Assembly (NCBI RefSeq): GCF_019578655.1
Contig: NC_063263.1
Coordinates: 19,467,001-19,531,000, forward strand
Reading direction: 5' to 3'
DNA from: Ricinus communis
Taxonomy: Eukaryota > Streptophyta > Magnoliopsida > Malpighiales > Euphorbiaceae
Length of the DNA: 64,000 nt
Shown here in pieces: positions 61,107-64,000 of this stretch. Under the pieces are notes generated by a model. It did no database searches. It saw only the letters and a program-made list of their open reading frames with translations, and was not told the DNA's origin. Each line of letters starts with the position of its first letter. The first letter of the stretch is position 1. The position numbers and the translations under genes were made by a program.

Positions 61107-61424
61107 TGTATATATATATACATTGAACTTCCTAACAGAATCTTCTCCTCTTAAGTACTATATATCAGCAGTTTCTTTCTCTGACCATCTTCAAATCTCT
61201 CTGTCTCTAGCACTCTCAATATGGAAATGATGGTGCCGAGTTTTACACTGGAGGTCTGCCTGTCTTTTGCAATATGTGTATTTGTATGTTTGTATCTTCT
61301 TTTGCTGGTTCTTGAATCTCCCTGGAGTAATTATAATACTTTCTCTCGGTTGCCTCAAGATTGTTGTTTTCCTTCACTTACAGAAAGAACAGCGTCATCA
61401 TCGTTATCAGTTCTTGAATGTACT
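61107..61424 (+). CDS. Candidate small membrane peptide gene (68 aa; TATA box and leader included in the span)
   Basis: The ORF runs from ATG 61,221 to a stop at 61,425-61,427, encoding 68 residues. The N-terminal half has a hydrophobic segment (about residues 11-31, CLSFAICVFVCLYLLLLVLE), followed by a Ser/Cys-containing tail. A TATA box (61,107-61,122) and a CT-rich leader of about 70-90 nt precede the ATG with plant-like spacing, which argues for a real transcription unit. I do not recognise the protein. It could instead be a non-coding or microRNA-precursor transcript with a chance ORF. Confidence 0.35.
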
Positions 61425-61427
61425 TGA

Positions 61428-64000
61428 TTAGCAGACCTGTAATGAATACATTGAGAGGGACGAACGAAAGAAAGAAAGAAAGAAAGAAAGAAGAGATCAG
61501 GGGAAACTAAACTTGAAGCAGTTTTTATCAATCCATTTTTCTTTCAGATCTTTTAATATATATTAGGAGTATATAACAGATAATGTTTTTTCATGTAGTT
61601 CTGCAAAATCTAGGCATAATTTAACTGTAATCATATTAGCTTGTTTCTATAATCTATTGCTAACTTATGAATCAATTTCTTGATTATAAAGGTTTCTCAA
61701 TTTCAGGGGATTGTTTATTTCTTTCTCTCTCAATTCACATAACAAGTGACTCTGTTCTCTTTCTTTCTTTTGGTTCTTTTGGATCTTTTGACATTGATCC
61801 ATGAAAAGAGTGAAAATGAGGTTCATAGTATTGATCTGACCATTACCCTGATATCTGGTAAAAAGAACAGAAGAAATCAAGGTTTAAATTCTTGTAATAC
61901 CAAGAACAAGTTGGTGACCTTTCTCTTTTCATAAAACATTTTCATTTGATGCAACGAGAGTGGCCGGGAAAATGTTAAAATAAAAACAGCTGCCACCGAA
62001 CGGCCAAGCGAAAGCTGCAACCATTACCAGCCTCCACTGGTAGCTAGCCGCTAATACGTACAAAAACCTCTGATCATCTCATCATGTGGATTACAAACAT
62101 ATATGAATAGAGAAGGAAGGAAGGAAGGAAGGAATAATAGGCTGGGTGCGGAATATCATATGAGTGGTCTAGAAATTGACCTAATTAGTGGACATTTGCA
62201 AGGTGATTTCACAAAGAACATAGAATAGAAGTCTCTGGAAATTTCTTTTACTGTATTGAAATTAGTGGACTGAGTTACTGAACTGCTTTATATATATATA
62301 TATATATTTTGATTTGATAACTCTGATAGCGACAAGCCTTAACATAACCTCTAAAACAATTGTCTTTTGATAATGTGAAAGTTCTTATCAGGAAACATAT
62401 TATGGATTTTGTGATGGGTCTTTTGTGATCTTACATTTCATCCAAATAAATCTTGTGGGACTTACATATTTTTTTACAACTTTAGTGAATAGATTAATAC
62501 ATTTGGTTTTCTAATTGTAGAAATGGTGGGTGGCATTATATATAGTAGGGATTAATGCCATTCACCCCATAAGGGGGAGAGAATTTCAAATGGAGATGCC
62601 TTCGCGTATATAAGATTATAGTTATAATTGGCAATTTCTCATGTTATTGTATAATATTTTTATTTATTTTATATTTAAAATTTTTATTTTATATATTATA
62701 TATAATTTAATTAATAACAATATTATTTATATAAAATATAAATTTTATTTTTATTTTTATAATATTTCTATTTACATTTACAATAATCATTTATAAAATT
62801 ATATAATATAGTATTATGCAAACTTTATTTTTATTATATGCTAAATCAAACAAATATGAGAAGTATATATAGCTCTCAACTTCAATTTTGTATTTATAGA
62901 TATTTCATCGGATTCTCTAGTTAATTTTATAAAAACAAGAAGTTAGAGGAAATATCGGACCGGTACTTCGATATTCATTCCGACGATTAAGTTAGATGGT
63001 TACTTTGGAGATATATGGTTAGATGAATTAATTCCCTTACCTCTCGAGTCTCTCGTATATATCTTGCAACGTCCCACTTCTATCTGTATGTTACTTAATG
63101 TAGAATTTGGATGAGCCGAATCCATAACCAACCAATCAATGGGAGACCCAGCTCTTTTTAGCAAAAAGAACCGAATTCTGTTATAACTCTCCTTATGAAT
63201 ATACCTAGTCATCAATAATGTTCTTTCACTTTACATGTATGAAAATAAAAGCATTTAATTTAATTTAATTATAATTTTTAAAATTGTATAAAATCTATTT
63301 TAGGAACTAATTTTTAATTATACACTAAAAATATTTTATTTATATTCCATTAATCGAGTTTTTTACTTAAAATCGAACTATGTCAGAATAAATAATATAA
63401 AATATATATAAAATAGGATGGAAAGAGTAATGAAGAGTGCGAATGAGTATAAATATAATAATTAAAAAAATAAAAAAATTTAAAAACAACCTAATCAATA
63501 GTTGAAATTGTAAAAAATAATTTGAAGAAAAAAAACTATATATAATCAAGATGTTATATATTGTATACAATACTTAAAAAAATTGTCTAAAAGTAAAGGA
63601 ATATGAGATAATTAAATGTTATAGTTAAGGTGTTGAAAGTTGTAATATAATACTATTTAAAACATTGGCTTAGGAGTCATATAATATGCCATGTAAGAAA
63701 GAAAAAGAAAAGTCAAAACATTACTTTCACATATATGTAGATTGTATAAAAAGGTAATAAAATATATTATTAATTTGTAATAGTTATAATAATTATTATA
63801 CTATATAATAATTTTATATTTAAATGAGTCATAAATACCATATTCATTGTTAGCATTTAAGATTATATTTAGTTTTTTTTTTTTTATAAAAATGTATAGT
63901 TAGTATTTATATGAATGTGCCATATATCATTTTTTCATTTGAAAATAATATGATATGCCTTCATAAAATTTTATTACATGAAGTTTCAGGGAAAAATTTG
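61428..64000. other. Intergenic AT-rich DNA
   Basis: No gene supported. Microsatellites are present: (GAAA)n at 61,465-61,490, (GGAA)n at 62,112-62,133 and (TA)n at 62,289-62,309. Confidence 0.5.

Noticed and set aside
1..64000. CRISPR arrays, operons, ribosome binding sites, rRNA genes
   Set aside because: The window is plant nuclear DNA; no regular spaced repeats, no rRNA sequence and no convincing tRNA cloverleaf were seen.

Overview
This window is nuclear DNA of a flowering plant, most likely a eudicot. The genes have short exons in AT-rich introns with plant-type splice sites, the intergenic DNA is very AT-rich, and the repeats are typical plant ones: a pararetrovirus copy, Ty3/gypsy LTR elements, Helitron-like elements and MITEs. 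A woody Malpighiales or Euphorbiaceae species is possible, but that is only an impression.

Gene-rich left part (1-28,200). Four recognisable housekeeping genes lie here. They are an endonuclease III (NTH1) DNA glycosylase (+, 5' end outside the window), the alpha subunit shared by farnesyltransferase and geranylgeranyltransferase-I (-), the gamma-secretase subunit APH-1 (+), and a METTL18/Hpm1-type protein-histidine methyltransferase (-). They do not form one pathway; they are two convergent pairs. A decayed but almost one-genome-long endogenous pararetrovirus (Caulimoviridae, florendovirus-like) sits between FTA and APH1 at about 8,290-16,122. Its ORF1 carries movement protein, capsid/zinc knuckle, protease, reverse transcriptase and RNase H. 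A second ORF of unknown function follows, then a promoter/poly(A) region.

Repeat-rich middle (28,200-41,600). This is extremely AT-rich DNA with no convincing gene. It holds a hAT-like MITE and several copies, in both orientations, of a 550-750 bp Helitron-like family. A second, rearranged fragment of the same pararetrovirus lies next to a (TA)n tract at 39.5-40.3 kb.

Right part. One unrecognised Ser/acidic-rich protein gene (-) lies at 41.7-43.1 kb. Two solo LTRs of one family follow (45,273-48,318 and 52,864-55,597), each with a perfect 5-bp target-site duplication. The second has landed inside a decayed, internally deleted gypsy element on the minus strand (about 51.5-56.85 kb). The last 7 kb has a candidate small membrane peptide gene at 61.2 kb and otherwise AT-rich intergenic DNA.

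The strongest candidate for under-described biology is the pararetrovirus ORF2 protein. It is aromatic-rich at the C-terminal end, of no known function, and present in two independent copies here. The rearranged structure of the second copy adds to the interest.
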